Positions 24,110-32,657 of a DNA stretch of 64,000 nucleotides are shown here, one piece after another. Numbering within the stretch: the stretch's first letter is position 1; each line of letters starts with the position of its first letter. Where the stretch lies: positions 70,821 to 134,820 of the forward strand of contig DAOUBF010000006.1 of the NCBI GenBank assembly GCA_034432795.1, written 5' to 3'. The notes beneath the pieces were generated by a model. The model did not search any database, was not told where the DNA came from, and saw nothing but the letters and a program-made list of their open reading frames with translations. A program made the translations under genes and the position numbers. The DNA comes from DAOUBF01 sp034432795 (GTDB taxonomy: Bacteria; Chloroflexota; Anaerolineae; DSLN01).

Positions 24110-24131
24110 CTGTGGAAATCCACAGTTTTTT
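24110..24131 (+). terminator. Short hairpin with T6 tract (plus strand)
   Basis: CTGTGG, AAAT, CCACAG, TTTTTT. It looks like a weak intrinsic terminator reading on the plus strand, but both adjacent genes are on the minus strand, so it would only stop antisense transcription. Confidence 0.3.
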
Positions 24132-24240
24132 CGCGCTTGCCCTCATCGCGGCTGGGGGCGCCAGTCGCCCAGGGCGCAGCGCGGCGGCAGCCGCCACACC
24201 GGCAACAGGAGCGGATCAATCTGCCCTGTCCCCGGCAGGT

Positions 24241-24399
24241 CTACGCCGAAGACTGCCAGGCGGCCTCCTCTATCTCGGCCACGCGCCGGACCTGCGCGGC
24301 CAATTCGTCCTGCTGCCGCCTGTCCACAAGCATCATCCCGGCGAACGCGAGCAGTGGTACGATCACCAGCCCCAGCAGCACCCATTCGACTCCTGCCAC
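24241..24399 (-). CDS. Possible small membrane protein overlapping the TolB-like gene
   Basis: A 52-residue frame starting with GTG at 24399: a hydrophobic helix (WVLLGLVIVPLLAFAGMMLV, residues 6-25) followed by a charged coiled-coil-like tail (RRQQDELAAQVRRVAEIEEA). It overlaps the end of the preceding gene by 37 bases in another frame, just after an in-frame TGA. The helix-plus-amphipathic pattern is typical of real small membrane proteins, but the RBS is weak. It might instead be the frameshifted end of the upstream gene. Confidence 0.35.
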   Translation of the reverse strand: MAGVEWVLLGLVIVPLLAFAGMMLVDRRQQDELAAQVRRVAEIEEAAWQSSA

Positions 24400-25820
24400 A
24401 CGTCAAAGAGCGCGCTCCAATCCATGTGGCCATAGTACGGGATAATCGTCGTCTGCCAATCACCGTAATACTTAGATCCGCCAGGCGACTGGGAGAGTTC
24501 ATCCACCACCCGGCGCGGGTCGCCGCCTGCGGACGGGACAAGCCAGAGGGAAGCCCGGTCCTGGGCGTCACCCCGGACGAAAAGAATGTGATCCCCGTTC
24601 AACCACAGCGGAGCCTCGTCACCGTAAGCCGGGTCATCCGTCAGTTGGCGTGGCCGGGCTTCCCCCAGGATATTGACCACGAACAGGCGACGCTGCATCA
24701 GCCCCGCTTTGGCCTCGTTCCCGCCCCCCAGGTCGCCTTTGTCGGGCATGGCGATATAGGCGATCTGCTGGCCATCGGGCGACCAGGCGGGAGAGGAGGC
24801 GGCCACATCCGCCGGGGTCAGCGCCCGGCTCTCACCCGTCCTGGCCGAGAGGAGGTGCAGGCGCTTGCCCGTCCATGCCCCTCGGCCCCCGCCCGCGATC
24901 ACCGCCACCCGGTCGCTCCCGGTCGGGCTGGGGACGACGAAATCGGCGTAGGCCAGCGTGGTCAGGCCGGGCTGGAGCGGGCCGCCGCCCTGAACAGGCA
25001 GGACGAACAACTCGCCGCCGTCGGCCAGAAGCGAGCGTGAGTACATCGGGTCCACCCAATAGAGCAGGGCCGACCCGTCCGCGACCCAGCCCGCCAGGAG
25101 TGGCTCATACGTCTCCGTACCTGCGTTGAGCAATTCAGCCGCGTCGCTGCCATCGGCGCGGATGCGCCACAGGCTGGCGTTGCGCCCGGGCCGCTCGCCC
25201 TCCTGCCGCATGGCAATATACTCATAAGCCAGCCAGACGCCATCGGGGCTCCAGGCGAAGCCCACCACGCCTGTATAGGGCTGGCCCACATCCGCGCCCA
25301 CCAACTCCTGTTGGTTCGCCCCGTCGGCGTCCACAACCATCAGGGCGCCATCCCCGGTGGCGTAGGCCAGCCGATCTTGCGTCGGCGCCCAGGCAAAGGC
25401 AGTGATGGCGGCGCCGTCGTGCACCACATGGGCGGCGCTGCCATCAGCGCGCACCACCCACACCTGCTCCTGGCCCTTGCGGAACGCCAGCCATTCGCCG
25501 GAGGGCGACCAACGCGGCTCACGGTTCTGGCCGTCGGTCGTCAGGCGTTGGGGTTGTCCCTCGGGCAGCGCCTTGACCCAGATGTCGCCGCCCTGGACGT
25601 AGGCCACTTTGCCCAGAGATGGTGGAAGCGACACCGGCGTGGGTGTAGGCAGCGGAACCGGGGTGGATGTGGGCAACGACGTGGGGACCTCCGCAGGGAG
25701 GGGCGAGGGCCAAGGGGTGATTGTGGGCGTGGGCAGCAGGGTGGCTGGCGCACAGGCGGCCAGCAGCATGACCAGCGCCAGGCCGACCCCGATAGACTTC
25801 AGCCCTGTTGTCAACTTCAT
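24363..25820 (-). CDS. Lipoprotein with TolB/PD40 beta-propeller
   Basis: A 485-residue lipoprotein: signal peptide with lipobox MLLAACAP (Cys23), Pro/Thr linker (26-68), then a beta-propeller of about six PD40/WD40-like blades such as GDIWVKALPEGQPQRLTTDG, EPRWSPSGEWLAFRKG, PAWSPDGQQIAYIAMP and EAPLWLNGDHILFVRG. Such proteins sit on the outer face of the membrane and are usually binding or scaffold proteins. It follows the 1041-residue propeller lipoprotein 3' of it on the same strand, with the start codon overlapping that gene's end by 4 bases in the opposite order (25817-25820), so the two genes are translationally coupled. Confidence 0.75.
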   Translation of the reverse strand: MKLTTGLKSIGVGLALVMLLAACAPATLLPTPTITPWPSPLPAEVPTSLPTSTPVPLPTPTPVSLPPSLGKVAYVQGGDIWVKALPEGQPQRLTTDGQNREPRWSPSGEWLAFRKGQEQVWVVRADGSAAHVVHDGAAITAFAWAPTQDRLAYATGDGALMVVDADGANQQELVGADVGQPYTGVVGFAWSPDGVWLAYEYIAMRQEGERPGRNASLWRIRADGSDAAELLNAGTETYEPLLAGWVADGSALLYWVDPMYSRSLLADGGELFVLPVQGGGPLQPGLTTLAYADFVVPSPTGSDRVAVIAGGGRGAWTGKRLHLLSARTGESRALTPADVAASSPAWSPDGQQIAYIAMPDKGDLGGGNEAKAGLMQRRLFVVNILGEARPRQLTDDPAYGDEAPLWLNGDHILFVRGDAQDRASLWLVPSAGGDPRRVVDELSQSPGGSKYYGDWQTTIIPYYGHMDWSALFDVWQESNGCCWGW

Positions 25821-28800
25821 TGTTGTGCGACCTCCATTCTCAGGATAAGCAGCCCCCCATCGCCGTCGGCGACGATCACCCGATCTTCTACAACGGCGAT
25901 GCGCTGAGCGTTCCCCGGCGTGTTCGCTGCGCCGACCAGGCGCAACGCTGTCGGGTCCGATACATCAACGACCCACACGCCAGTACGCCCGGAGGCCACG
26001 TAAGCGTAAGTGCCATTCACAGTCACATCCAGCACGTCCCTGGCGATATTCAGGGCACCGACCTGGCGCGGATGGGCAGGGTCCGAAATATCCACCGCCC
26101 ACAACGCATCCGCTGACCCGACGTAGGCATAGCTGCCAGCCACCGCGACGCTGCGCGCTTCTTTGGGCATCGTCAGGGCGCCGACCTGGCGCGGGCTGGC
26201 GGGGTCGGCGATGTCCACCACGCGCAAGATGCCCCCAGGCTCATACGCGCCCTGGGGATAGTATCCCCCGACCAGATATACCAGGCGGCCAGCCACAGCC
26301 ACATCAAACGTGCCGCCCTCAACCGCGAGTTGGCCGAGCACACGCGGCTCAGCCGGATGATCCCACGCAATCACCCGCAGGTCCCCATCCACAACCACAA
26401 CCGCGTCGGCGCCGCCGGAGCCGTCCACCAGGACCACGTGATAAGCAGCCCCTCCCAGGGCCGAGGCGCTCAGCGCCCTGACTTGGCGTGGCCTGGCCGG
26501 GTCTTGCACATTGAACAGATGCAGGCCGTCCTGCCACGCCGACACCAGCGCGTACCCGTTCCAGATGGCTAACCCATTCAGCCACGTCGGCTCCTGAATG
26601 ACACCGACTGCATGGATAGCCTGCACATCGGCCACATCAAGTATCACAGCGGTCTTGCCACCGCTCAGGGCGTAGGCGTGGTCATCTGCCAGGATCACAT
26701 CGTCCACGCTGCCAGGGGTATTCAACCGGGCCGCTCCTACCTCACGCGGGTGTGCTGCCTCCCGGACATCAATCACACGCAGGCCGTCTATTGGCCCTAC
26801 CACGTATGCGAATCCTCCACTCACCACGAGGTCCCTGGGCAACACTGGCGCATCGGCCCGGCCGATTTCACGAGGCTTCGCCGGGTCCGAGACATCAAAC
26901 AGCATCAGGCTGGCGCTGCAATGGCCGAACTCGCAGAAGGCGTTCGTCATATAGGCGGTCTCGCCCGCCACCGCGACCGTAGAGGTCGCCATCGCCAGGG
27001 TGTCCCAGGTGCCGACTACCCGCAGCCGGGCCGGGTCGGCGATGTCCACCACCCGCAGGCCGCCCCCGGCGATATAGGCGTAGCTACCGGCGACGGCGAT
27101 GTCCTCGGCGCTGACGGGGAGGCGCAAGGCGCCGCGCTCACGGGGCTGCGCCGGGTCGGAGACATCCACCACTTGAAGCCCCTTCTGGTGGGCAATATAG
27201 GCCGTGCCGGAGACAACGGCGAGGGCAGAGACGTCGCCCGGCATCTCCAGCCGGCCCACTTCACGGGGCGCAGTGGGGTCGGCGACGTCAATCACCGTCA
27301 GGAAATTCTGTGCGCCGACGTAAGCCAGGCCGCCCTGCACCACCAGCCGGGAGGCGCTTCCCCGCGTTTGCACAGCGCCCACCAGGCGCGGCGAACTCCG
27401 GTCTGAGATGTCCAGCACCACCAACCCCGCGTCCCCGGCGGCACCATAGGCCAGATCGCCCACCACGTCCACGTCCTGAACCAGGCCGGGCAGGGCCTCG
27501 CTTTGACCCACCTGGCGTGGGGCACGGGGGTCGGCGACATCCAGGACGATCAGGCGTGGGCCTACGCCCAGATAGGCTGTATCGCCCGCAACGGCGATGC
27601 TGGCGGCGGCTCCACCGAACTGCTGAACCAGGCTGAGTGTCACCTGCTGCGCCCCGCCGGTGGGCGTGGGAGGCACTGGCGTCGTGGGGAGTGTCCGGAC
27701 CGCCAGCCCCTGGTCGGTCCACAGGTAAAGTTGGGTGGGATCGCCTGGCGCAACAGCGATACGGTAGACGGCGCCCAGGTCAAAGATGCGCTCCCAGGTC
27801 TTGCCTGCGTCCTCACTCACCAGCAATCCCTGTTCGCTGCCGAGATAAAGCCGCTGGGGGTGATCGGGATCGGCCACAAGCGTATGCAGACCGTAAAATC
27901 CCAACCCTTCGGCCCGTGTATAGGAAGCCAGGGCCTCCTGGCCCACTGTCACCCATCTGTCTTCATCAGGGATGATCTGGCCGTGCCGCAGCCGCGCCAG
28001 GACAACCTGGGAGGTCTGCGGAGTCGGCGAGGTCTCGGTGAGCGCGTAGACATCGGGGGGATACATCCTGTGGACGAGGATCGGCACCCAGCGGTAGGCG
28101 CGTTGAGTGGGCGGCAGGCCGGTGTTGAACTCCTGCCAGGTCCGGCCCCCGTTCAGGCTGCGGAAGATACCGAAATCGGTGCCAGCGTAGAGGATGTCCG
28201 GCGCTGTGTGATCTATCAACAAAGAGGTCACGCCCTCGTGATTGGGGATAAACGCCTCGGTCTGGAAGAAAGGCGGGAAGAAACCCTCGTAGCGCTGTTC
28301 CCAGGTCTGGCCGCCATCCTCGCTACGATACAGCCCGCGTTCCTCACGCGGCAGGTCAAACGCCCGCCAGACATACAGAAACCGGCCTTCGTGAGGCGCA
28401 ATCGTCCAGGCGGCTACCTGGTCCTGAATGGCCTGCCAGGTTGCGCCCTGGTCATCGCTGCGGTAGAGCGTCCAATTGGCCCGCACGAAGATACGGCCCG
28501 GTAGCATCCGGGTGACTACGACATCTTGTTGCGGGAGCAAGGCGACAGCGTTGGGGCGGCTGGCATCGGGCAACAGTTCAGGCGTGTGCTCAGGCGCCGG
28601 GAGCGGCAGGCGTTGCCAGGTTTGCCCTCGGTCCGTCGTGCGATAGAGCGCATTCGTCACCAGAAGCGCATAGGCCGCTCGTGGGTCGTTCGGGTCCGCC
28701 GCCAGAGAGATCACGGCTGCCGGCAACGCTGAAGTGGGGGCGGCCGGCCTGGGGGTTATGACAGGCCAAGATGTGGCTCCAGGTGACGGCGTCGCCGACG

Positions 28801-28942
28801 AAGCACCCTCCCTCTGGAGAGGGAGGGTCGGCGTGGGGACCGGCGCCGTCGCCGTAGGGGTGAGCGGACTGGCGCAGGCGGCCAGGAGGAGCAGCAAACC
28901 CAGCGCTGATAATACCCGGATGAGAGAGTTGGACAGCTTCAT
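25817..28942 (-). CDS. Lipoprotein with BNR/sortilin-type and LVIVD-repeat propellers
   Basis: A 1041-residue lipoprotein: signal peptide with lipobox LLLAACAS, Pro/Thr linker, a BNR/sortilin-like region (about residues 80-440; LYRTTDRGQTWQRLPL, IFRSLNGGRTWQEFN, LLVSEDAGKTWERIFD), then about 13 LVIVD repeats (about 455-1035) of the type Y-h-G-x-L-x-V-h-D-V-S-D-P-x-x-P-R-x-V-G. LVIVD repeats form surface propellers of unknown role. The linker residues LPLQREG are encoded by a family A repeat (28805-28829). RBS CAGGAGGCG precedes ATG 28942. Confidence 0.78.
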   Translation of the reverse strand: MKLSNSLIRVLSALGLLLLLAACASPLTPTATAPVPTPTLPLQREGASSATPSPGATSWPVITPRPAAPTSALPAAVISLAADPNDPRAAYALLVTNALYRTTDRGQTWQRLPLPAPEHTPELLPDASRPNAVALLPQQDVVVTRMLPGRIFVRANWTLYRSDDQGATWQAIQDQVAAWTIAPHEGRFLYVWRAFDLPREERGLYRSEDGGQTWEQRYEGFFPPFFQTEAFIPNHEGVTSLLIDHTAPDILYAGTDFGIFRSLNGGRTWQEFNTGLPPTQRAYRWVPILVHRMYPPDVYALTETSPTPQTSQVVLARLRHGQIIPDEDRWVTVGQEALASYTRAEGLGFYGLHTLVADPDHPQRLYLGSEQGLLVSEDAGKTWERIFDLGAVYRIAVAPGDPTQLYLWTDQGLAVRTLPTTPVPPTPTGGAQQVTLSLVQQFGGAAASIAVAGDTAYLGVGPRLIVLDVADPRAPRQVGQSEALPGLVQDVDVVGDLAYGAAGDAGLVVLDISDRSSPRLVGAVQTRGSASRLVVQGGLAYVGAQNFLTVIDVADPTAPREVGRLEMPGDVSALAVVSGTAYIAHQKGLQVVDVSDPAQPRERGALRLPVSAEDIAVAGSYAYIAGGGLRVVDIADPARLRVVGTWDTLAMATSTVAVAGETAYMTNAFCEFGHCSASLMLFDVSDPAKPREIGRADAPVLPRDLVVSGGFAYVVGPIDGLRVIDVREAAHPREVGAARLNTPGSVDDVILADDHAYALSGGKTAVILDVADVQAIHAVGVIQEPTWLNGLAIWNGYALVSAWQDGLHLFNVQDPARPRQVRALSASALGGAAYHVVLVDGSGGADAVVVVDGDLRVIAWDHPAEPRVLGQLAVEGGTFDVAVAGRLVYLVGGYYPQGAYEPGGILRVVDIADPASPRQVGALTMPKEARSVAVAGSYAYVGSADALWAVDISDPAHPRQVGALNIARDVLDVTVNGTYAYVASGRTGVWVVDVSDPTALRLVGAANTPGNAQRIAVVEDRVIVADGDGGLLILRMEVAQQ
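28805..28829. repeat. Family A repeat inside the LVIVD lipoprotein gene
   Basis: CCCTCCCTCTGGAGAGGGAG and following bases, in frame in the linker just after the lipobox. Confidence 0.6.
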
Positions 28943-28995
28943 CGGTCGCCTCCTGGTTCACAACCTGTTTCAAAAATGCCAAAGCCCTCACCTTC

Positions 28996-29129
28996 ACCCC
29001 TCCCTCTGGGTGGGGGAGGGGCAGGGAGAGAGTGAGATGCCCCCCACCCCAACCCTCCCCCACAGAGGGGAGAGGGGGTAACGCCTGTTCCCTCCCCCTG
29101 GACGGGGGAGGGTATAAGGGAGGGGGTGT
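28996..29129. repeat. Family A palindromic repeats, three units
   Basis: CCCTCCCTCTGGGTGGGGGA-type units repeated three times in a row. Confidence 0.65.
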
Positions 29130-29315
29130 TGAAATGGGTTCCACTCGCCATGTCGGCGCTGAAGACCGCTACAGAGTATATCATAGCATAATGAGCGCCG
29201 GTTGGCATGATGGCTTGCCAACGCCTGGGCTGCGCTCATCTGACGAATGGCCTGTTCCGCCATTGAAGATAGACGCGGTTCAGGCCAGTGGGGTTCCCTA
29301 AAAAACGCCATTCTG

Positions 29316-29349
29316 CCTGTAGGGGCGCACAGCCGTGCGCCCCTACAGG
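29316..29349. repeat. Family C hairpin after the DUF4179-like gene
   Basis: CCTGTAGGGGCGCAC, loop AGCC, GTGCGCCCCTACAGG: a perfect 15-bp stem, 7 bases after the stop codon of the minus-strand gene. Confidence 0.75.
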
Positions 29350-29356
29350 TGAGGTT

Positions 29357-30454
29357 TCACGGCACGTGGAAGGTGAAGGCCCAGGGCCCCTGAATGCGCG
29401 TCTGCTCACCAGGGCGGTTGGGGTCCATCCCCACCAGATCTGTCACCGTCAGCTTCCATTCCCCATGCCAGTCGGCCAGAGGCGCTATGAAGCTATAACG
29501 GTAGCACCCCGCCCTCTCATGATTGACAGTGCTGATCGCATCGGCAACATCGCGGCCAGCCCCGGCCTCCAACGTGGCAATAGGCACCCAGGATTCGCTC
29601 TCCCCCTCCGGCGGGTCAAAGCACAAGATCGCTCGTGTCTCGGCGGGAGTGACCACCACCCGCTCCAGCCTGACCGTCACCCCCGCCACCCTGGCGCTCT
29701 CCTGGACCAGGGCGACGCGCCCAGGGATAAAGGGCACGCTGAAGTCAAAGGTGAATGGGCCGGCCAGGGGTTCTTCCTGGTATCGCATAGCGGGCGCGAT
29801 AGCTACCGTTGAGGTCGGCGGCGCTGTCGGCAGGGGCGTAGAGAGTGCATCTCCCACAGGCACCAGTCTCCCCAACACGATCTCCAGATGTAAATCCAGC
29901 TTCGCCGGCTGCCCCTGGACCGCCGAGGCATCAAAGGCGCTGACGAAGGCGCCTTGCCCCGGTGGGAGCCGAACCCCTAGAAGTTCGGACGCGCCTGTCA
30001 CCCCCGCCCCGGCCATCTCAGGGAAGCGCCTGCCCTGGTTGTCCGTCAGCGTAGCCCGCTCAATCAGGTTCTGCCCCGGCGGCCCGCTGACAGTGTAGGC
30101 GATGAGAATCTGGTTGGCGTCTGCATAGACCCGCTCCAGGGTGACCGTCCAATCCCCGATGGTCTGGCTGAGGTGCACCTCCTGGGCCAGGCGAGCCTCC
30201 CCCACATGTTGCCAGCCGGGGCTGAACTGGAACAGGCGACCGATCACCGGGCCGACCGCATAGGCCGCCGCGCCCAGCGTCAGGACCAGGCCCAGGACCA
30301 GCAAGGCCCACCCCAGCCGGGTAGCGGGCCGCAGGTGGAGCCGACGTGCCCGCGGCTGCACCCTCGCCTGGATCGCCGGCCACAGGTCCAGATCGGCGGG
30401 GACCTCCTGCTCAGCCAACTCGTGCAATGCATATGTGATACGCTGCTCTTTCAT
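29357..30454 (-). CDS. DUF4179-like membrane protein, probable anti-sigma partner
   Basis: A 365-residue protein: cytoplasmic N-terminus (MKEQRITYALHELAEQEVPA), one membrane helix (LGWALLVLGLVLTLGAAAYA, about residues 48-67) and a large extracytoplasmic part in which WTVTLERVYADANQILIAYT and IAYTVSGPPGQ match the DUF4179 fold. ATG 30454 is preceded by GAGGAGGGAACC; the open frame extends upstream but overlaps the sigma gene end. It lies 34 bases after an ECF sigma factor gene in the same direction, the usual position of an anti-sigma factor. Confidence 0.78.
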   Translation of the reverse strand: MKEQRITYALHELAEQEVPADLDLWPAIQARVQPRARRLHLRPATRLGWALLVLGLVLTLGAAAYAVGPVIGRLFQFSPGWQHVGEARLAQEVHLSQTIGDWTVTLERVYADANQILIAYTVSGPPGQNLIERATLTDNQGRRFPEMAGAGVTGASELLGVRLPPGQGAFVSAFDASAVQGQPAKLDLHLEIVLGRLVPVGDALSTPLPTAPPTSTVAIAPAMRYQEEPLAGPFTFDFSVPFIPGRVALVQESARVAGVTVRLERVVVTPAETRAILCFDPPEGESESWVPIATLEAGAGRDVADAISTVNHERAGCYRYSFIAPLADWHGEWKLTVTDLVGMDPNRPGEQTRIQGPWAFTFHVP

Positions 30455-30488
30455 ACCGGGTTCCCTCCTCTTAGATGCCGGGAGGCGC

Positions 30489-31088
30489 TCAGGAAGACGG
30501 GGGTAACTCTGGGGCGTCATCCCCAGGCTGCGGCGACCACAGCGGGCGCAACAGCGTGCGCAGGCGCTGGCGTGCGGCGTGCAGCCGCCACTTGACCGTG
30601 CCCGGCGAGCAGGCCAACTCCTCGGCCAACTCCGCCTCGCTCAGGCCCAGGTAGTAACGCAGTACCACCGCCGCGCGTTGCGCCGGGGAAAGCCGCCCCA
30701 GGGCATCCTGGATGGCCTGGCGGGTCTCGGCGGCTTCGGCCAGTTCTACCGGCCCGGGGGCCGGGTCGGCCAGAAGCTCAGCCAGCGATGCTTCACCCTC
30801 GTTTCCCGCCTCCAGCGGGACCTGGCGCTCGCGCCGGGCAGCGGCCTTCACCGCGTCATTGACCACGCTGCGCAGAAACCAGGGGCCGAAAGGCCGCTTA
30901 AAATCAAACTGGCTGATGCGCTCATAGGCCCGTAAGAAGGCCGCCTGCACGATGTCTTCGGCCAGGGCGCGGTCGCGGGTGATCAGCGCGGCGGCCCGCA
31001 CCGCCTGCACCTGGTAGCGGCGTACCAGCGCTTCCAGCCCGGAGATGTCGCCCCGTTTCAGCCGGGCGATGGCTTCCTCTTCTTCCAT
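30489..31088 (-). CDS. ECF-type RNA polymerase sigma factor
   Basis: A 199-residue ECF sigma factor. Region 2 spans about residues 15-90 (VRRYQVQAVRAAALITRDRA, AEDIVQAAFLRAYERISQFD, WFLRSVVNDAVKAARRE) and region 4 about 128-182 (LSPAQRAAVVLRYYLGLSEA, ELAEELACSPGTVKWRLHAA). It probably controls its downstream membrane partner and envelope genes. RBS GGGAGAGCG before the ATG. Confidence 0.92.
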   Translation of the reverse strand: MEEEEAIARLKRGDISGLEALVRRYQVQAVRAAALITRDRALAEDIVQAAFLRAYERISQFDFKRPFGPWFLRSVVNDAVKAAARRERQVPLEAGNEGEASLAELLADPAPGPVELAEAAETRQAIQDALGRLSPAQRAAVVLRYYLGLSEAELAEELACSPGTVKWRLHAARQRLRTLLRPLWSPQPGDDAPELPPSS

Positions 31089-31139
31089 GCGCGCTCTCCC
31101 GACAGAATATCGTGAGGGCCCTCTACAAATATTATCCCC

Positions 31140-31263
31140 AGATGGGGGAAAAGGTTGGGGTGGGGGGTCATCTCACTCCCTCCCTGTCCCTCCCCCGTCC
31201 AGGGGGAGGGAACAGGCATCGCCCCCTCCCCCCATTGCGGGGGAAGGTTGGGATGGGGGGCAG
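31140..31263. repeat. Family A palindromic repeats
   Basis: Two or three C-rich/G-rich palindromes filling most of the spacer between the divergent sigma factor and cysteine-ligase genes. Confidence 0.65.
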
Positions 31264-31271
31264 GATGCCGT

Positions 31272-31300
31272 TTGCCGCTCTGCGCCAGGGATGCTACAAT
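31272..31300 (+). promoter_or_regulatory. Promoter of the cysteine ligase gene
   Basis: TTGCCG (31272-31277), 17 bp, TACAAT (31295-31300). Predicted start near 31307, giving a leader of about 80 bases with no T-box signature that I can see. Confidence 0.6.
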
Positions 31301-31385
31301 CATAATTATCAAGCCCTTATCTTTAAAGAGCGGTCAGCCTCTGCCCATTTGCTGAACGCTGAGCACTAAAACAAGGGGGTATGCC

Positions 31386-32591
31386 GTGCGACTTTATAAT
31401 ACCCTGAGCGGACGCATAGAACAGTTTGAGCCGCGTGATGGACGCGTGGGCCTGTATGTTTGCGGCATCACGCCGTATGACACCACCCATATCGGCCACG
31501 CCTTCACCTACGTTGTCTTTGACGTCCTGGTGCGCTATTTGCGCTACCAGGGCTATCAGGTCCGCTACGTTCAGAACGTGACCGATATAGATGATGACAT
31601 CCTCCGGCGCGCCGCCCAGGTGGGCATCCCCTGGGATGAACTGGCCCGCATGGAAACGGCCCGCTACGTCCAGGACATGGCCGAACTGAACGTGCTCCCG
31701 CCGGACGTGTTCCCCTGGGCCACACAGGAGATCGCCACGATGATTGAGATCATCCAGGCGCTGCTGGAACGCGGCTACGCCTACGAGTCGGGCGGCAGCG
31801 TGTATTATGCGGTGCGCGCCGACCCAGAGTACGGCAAGTTGTCCAAGCTGGATTACGCCGAGATGCTGCGCACGGCCAATGAACGCGGCAATTACCCGGA
31901 TGACCCCAATAAGCGCGACCCCCTGGACTTCGTCCTGTGGCAGGCGGCCAGGCCCGGCGAACCCACCTGGGATAGCCCCTGGGGGTCGGGCCGCCCCGGC
32001 TGGCATATTGAGTGCAGCGCCATGTCCATGCGCTACCTCGGCCCCACCGTGGACATTCACGGCGGCGGCGCCGACCTGATCTTCCCCCACCATGAGAGCG
32101 AGATCGCCCAATCCGAGCATTACACCGGGGTGAAGCCCTTCGTGCGCATCTGGATGCACACCGGCATGGTGCGGCTGGGTAATGAGAAAATGAGCAAGTC
32201 ACTGGGCAATCTCGTCATGGTGCACGATGTGCTCAAGCGATATAGCGCCGATGCTTTGCGCCTCTACCTGCTGAGCTTCCCCTATCGCAGTTCCTGGGCC
32301 TATACCGAAGAGGGGGTGGCCCAGGCCGAGGCTCTGGCACAACAACTGCGCGAAGCGGCCCAGAGCAACGGCCATTCTGACGGCCCTGCGCTGGACCCCG
32401 GCCCATGGCGCGAACGCTTCCTGGCCGCGATGGACAACGACCTGAACACCCCGGAGGCCATCACGGCCCTGCGAGACCTGGCCAACGCTATCCGTGAGGC
32501 TCAGGCGCAGGGGGGCAATAGTGAGGAGGCGCAGGCGGCCTTGCGCGAACTCGCTGGCGTCCTGGGGCTGACGCTCGCCCGCCGTGCGTAA
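31386..32591 (+). CDS. Class I cysteine ligase, CysRS family with MshC-like features
   Basis: A 401-residue class I synthetase-fold protein. YVCGITPYDTTHIGHAFTYV carries the first zinc Cys and the HIGH motif; WHIECSAM, FPHHESEIAQ and KMSKSLGNL complete the zinc and KMSKS sites. Length and the G-I-T-P-Y-D-x-T-H-I-G-H-A signature, plus WQAARPGEPTWDSPWG and DIHGGGADLIFPHHE, are closer to MshC (mycothiol cysteine ligase) than to a standard CysRS, which has G-P-T-V-Y-D and H-I-G-N-A/L-R. It may charge tRNA-Cys or ligate cysteine to a glucosamine-inositol-like thiol precursor. The GTG at 31386 follows AAGGGGGT. Confidence 0.85.
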   Translation: MRLYNTLSGRIEQFEPRDGRVGLYVCGITPYDTTHIGHAFTYVVFDVLVRYLRYQGYQVRYVQNVTDIDDDILRRAAQVGIPWDELARMETARYVQDMAELNVLPPDVFPWATQEIATMIEIIQALLERGYAYESGGSVYYAVRADPEYGKLSKLDYAEMLRTANERGNYPDDPNKRDPLDFVLWQAARPGEPTWDSPWGSGRPGWHIECSAMSMRYLGPTVDIHGGGADLIFPHHESEIAQSEHYTGVKPFVRIWMHTGMVRLGNEKMSKSLGNLVMVHDVLKRYSADALRLYLLSFPYRSSWAYTEEGVAQAEALAQQLREAAQSNGHSDGPALDPGPWRERFLAAMDNDLNTPEAITALRDLANAIREAQAQGGNSEEAQAALRELAGVLGLTLARRA

Positions 32592-32603
32592 GGCAAAGGG
32601 TAA

Positions 32604-32648
32604 GATTCACCCCCTCCCCCTCTGTGGGGGAGGGTTGGGGTGGAGGGC
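32604..32648. repeat. Family A palindromic repeat
   Basis: CCCCCTCCCCCTCTGTGGGG unit between the convergent cysteine-ligase and rsmI genes. Confidence 0.6.
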
Positions 32649-32657
32649 CACCTGAGT

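Larger units (their letters stand above)
28943..29356. other. Gene-free stretch with repeats
   Basis: No supported gene. Contains family A palindromes (28996-29129), an AT-richer region around 29165-29195 that may hold a promoter for the LVIVD lipoprotein, and the family C hairpin at 29316-29349. Confidence 0.5.

Noticed and set aside
25900..27700. Repeated GCCGACCTGGCGCG-type DNA segments
   Set aside because: They encode LVIVD protein repeats (D-P-x-x-P-R-x-V-G) and are not a mobile or CRISPR repeat.
31307..31385. T-box or other amino-acid sensor before the cysteine ligase gene
   Set aside because: No T-box core or terminator/antiterminator pair visible in the 80-base leader.
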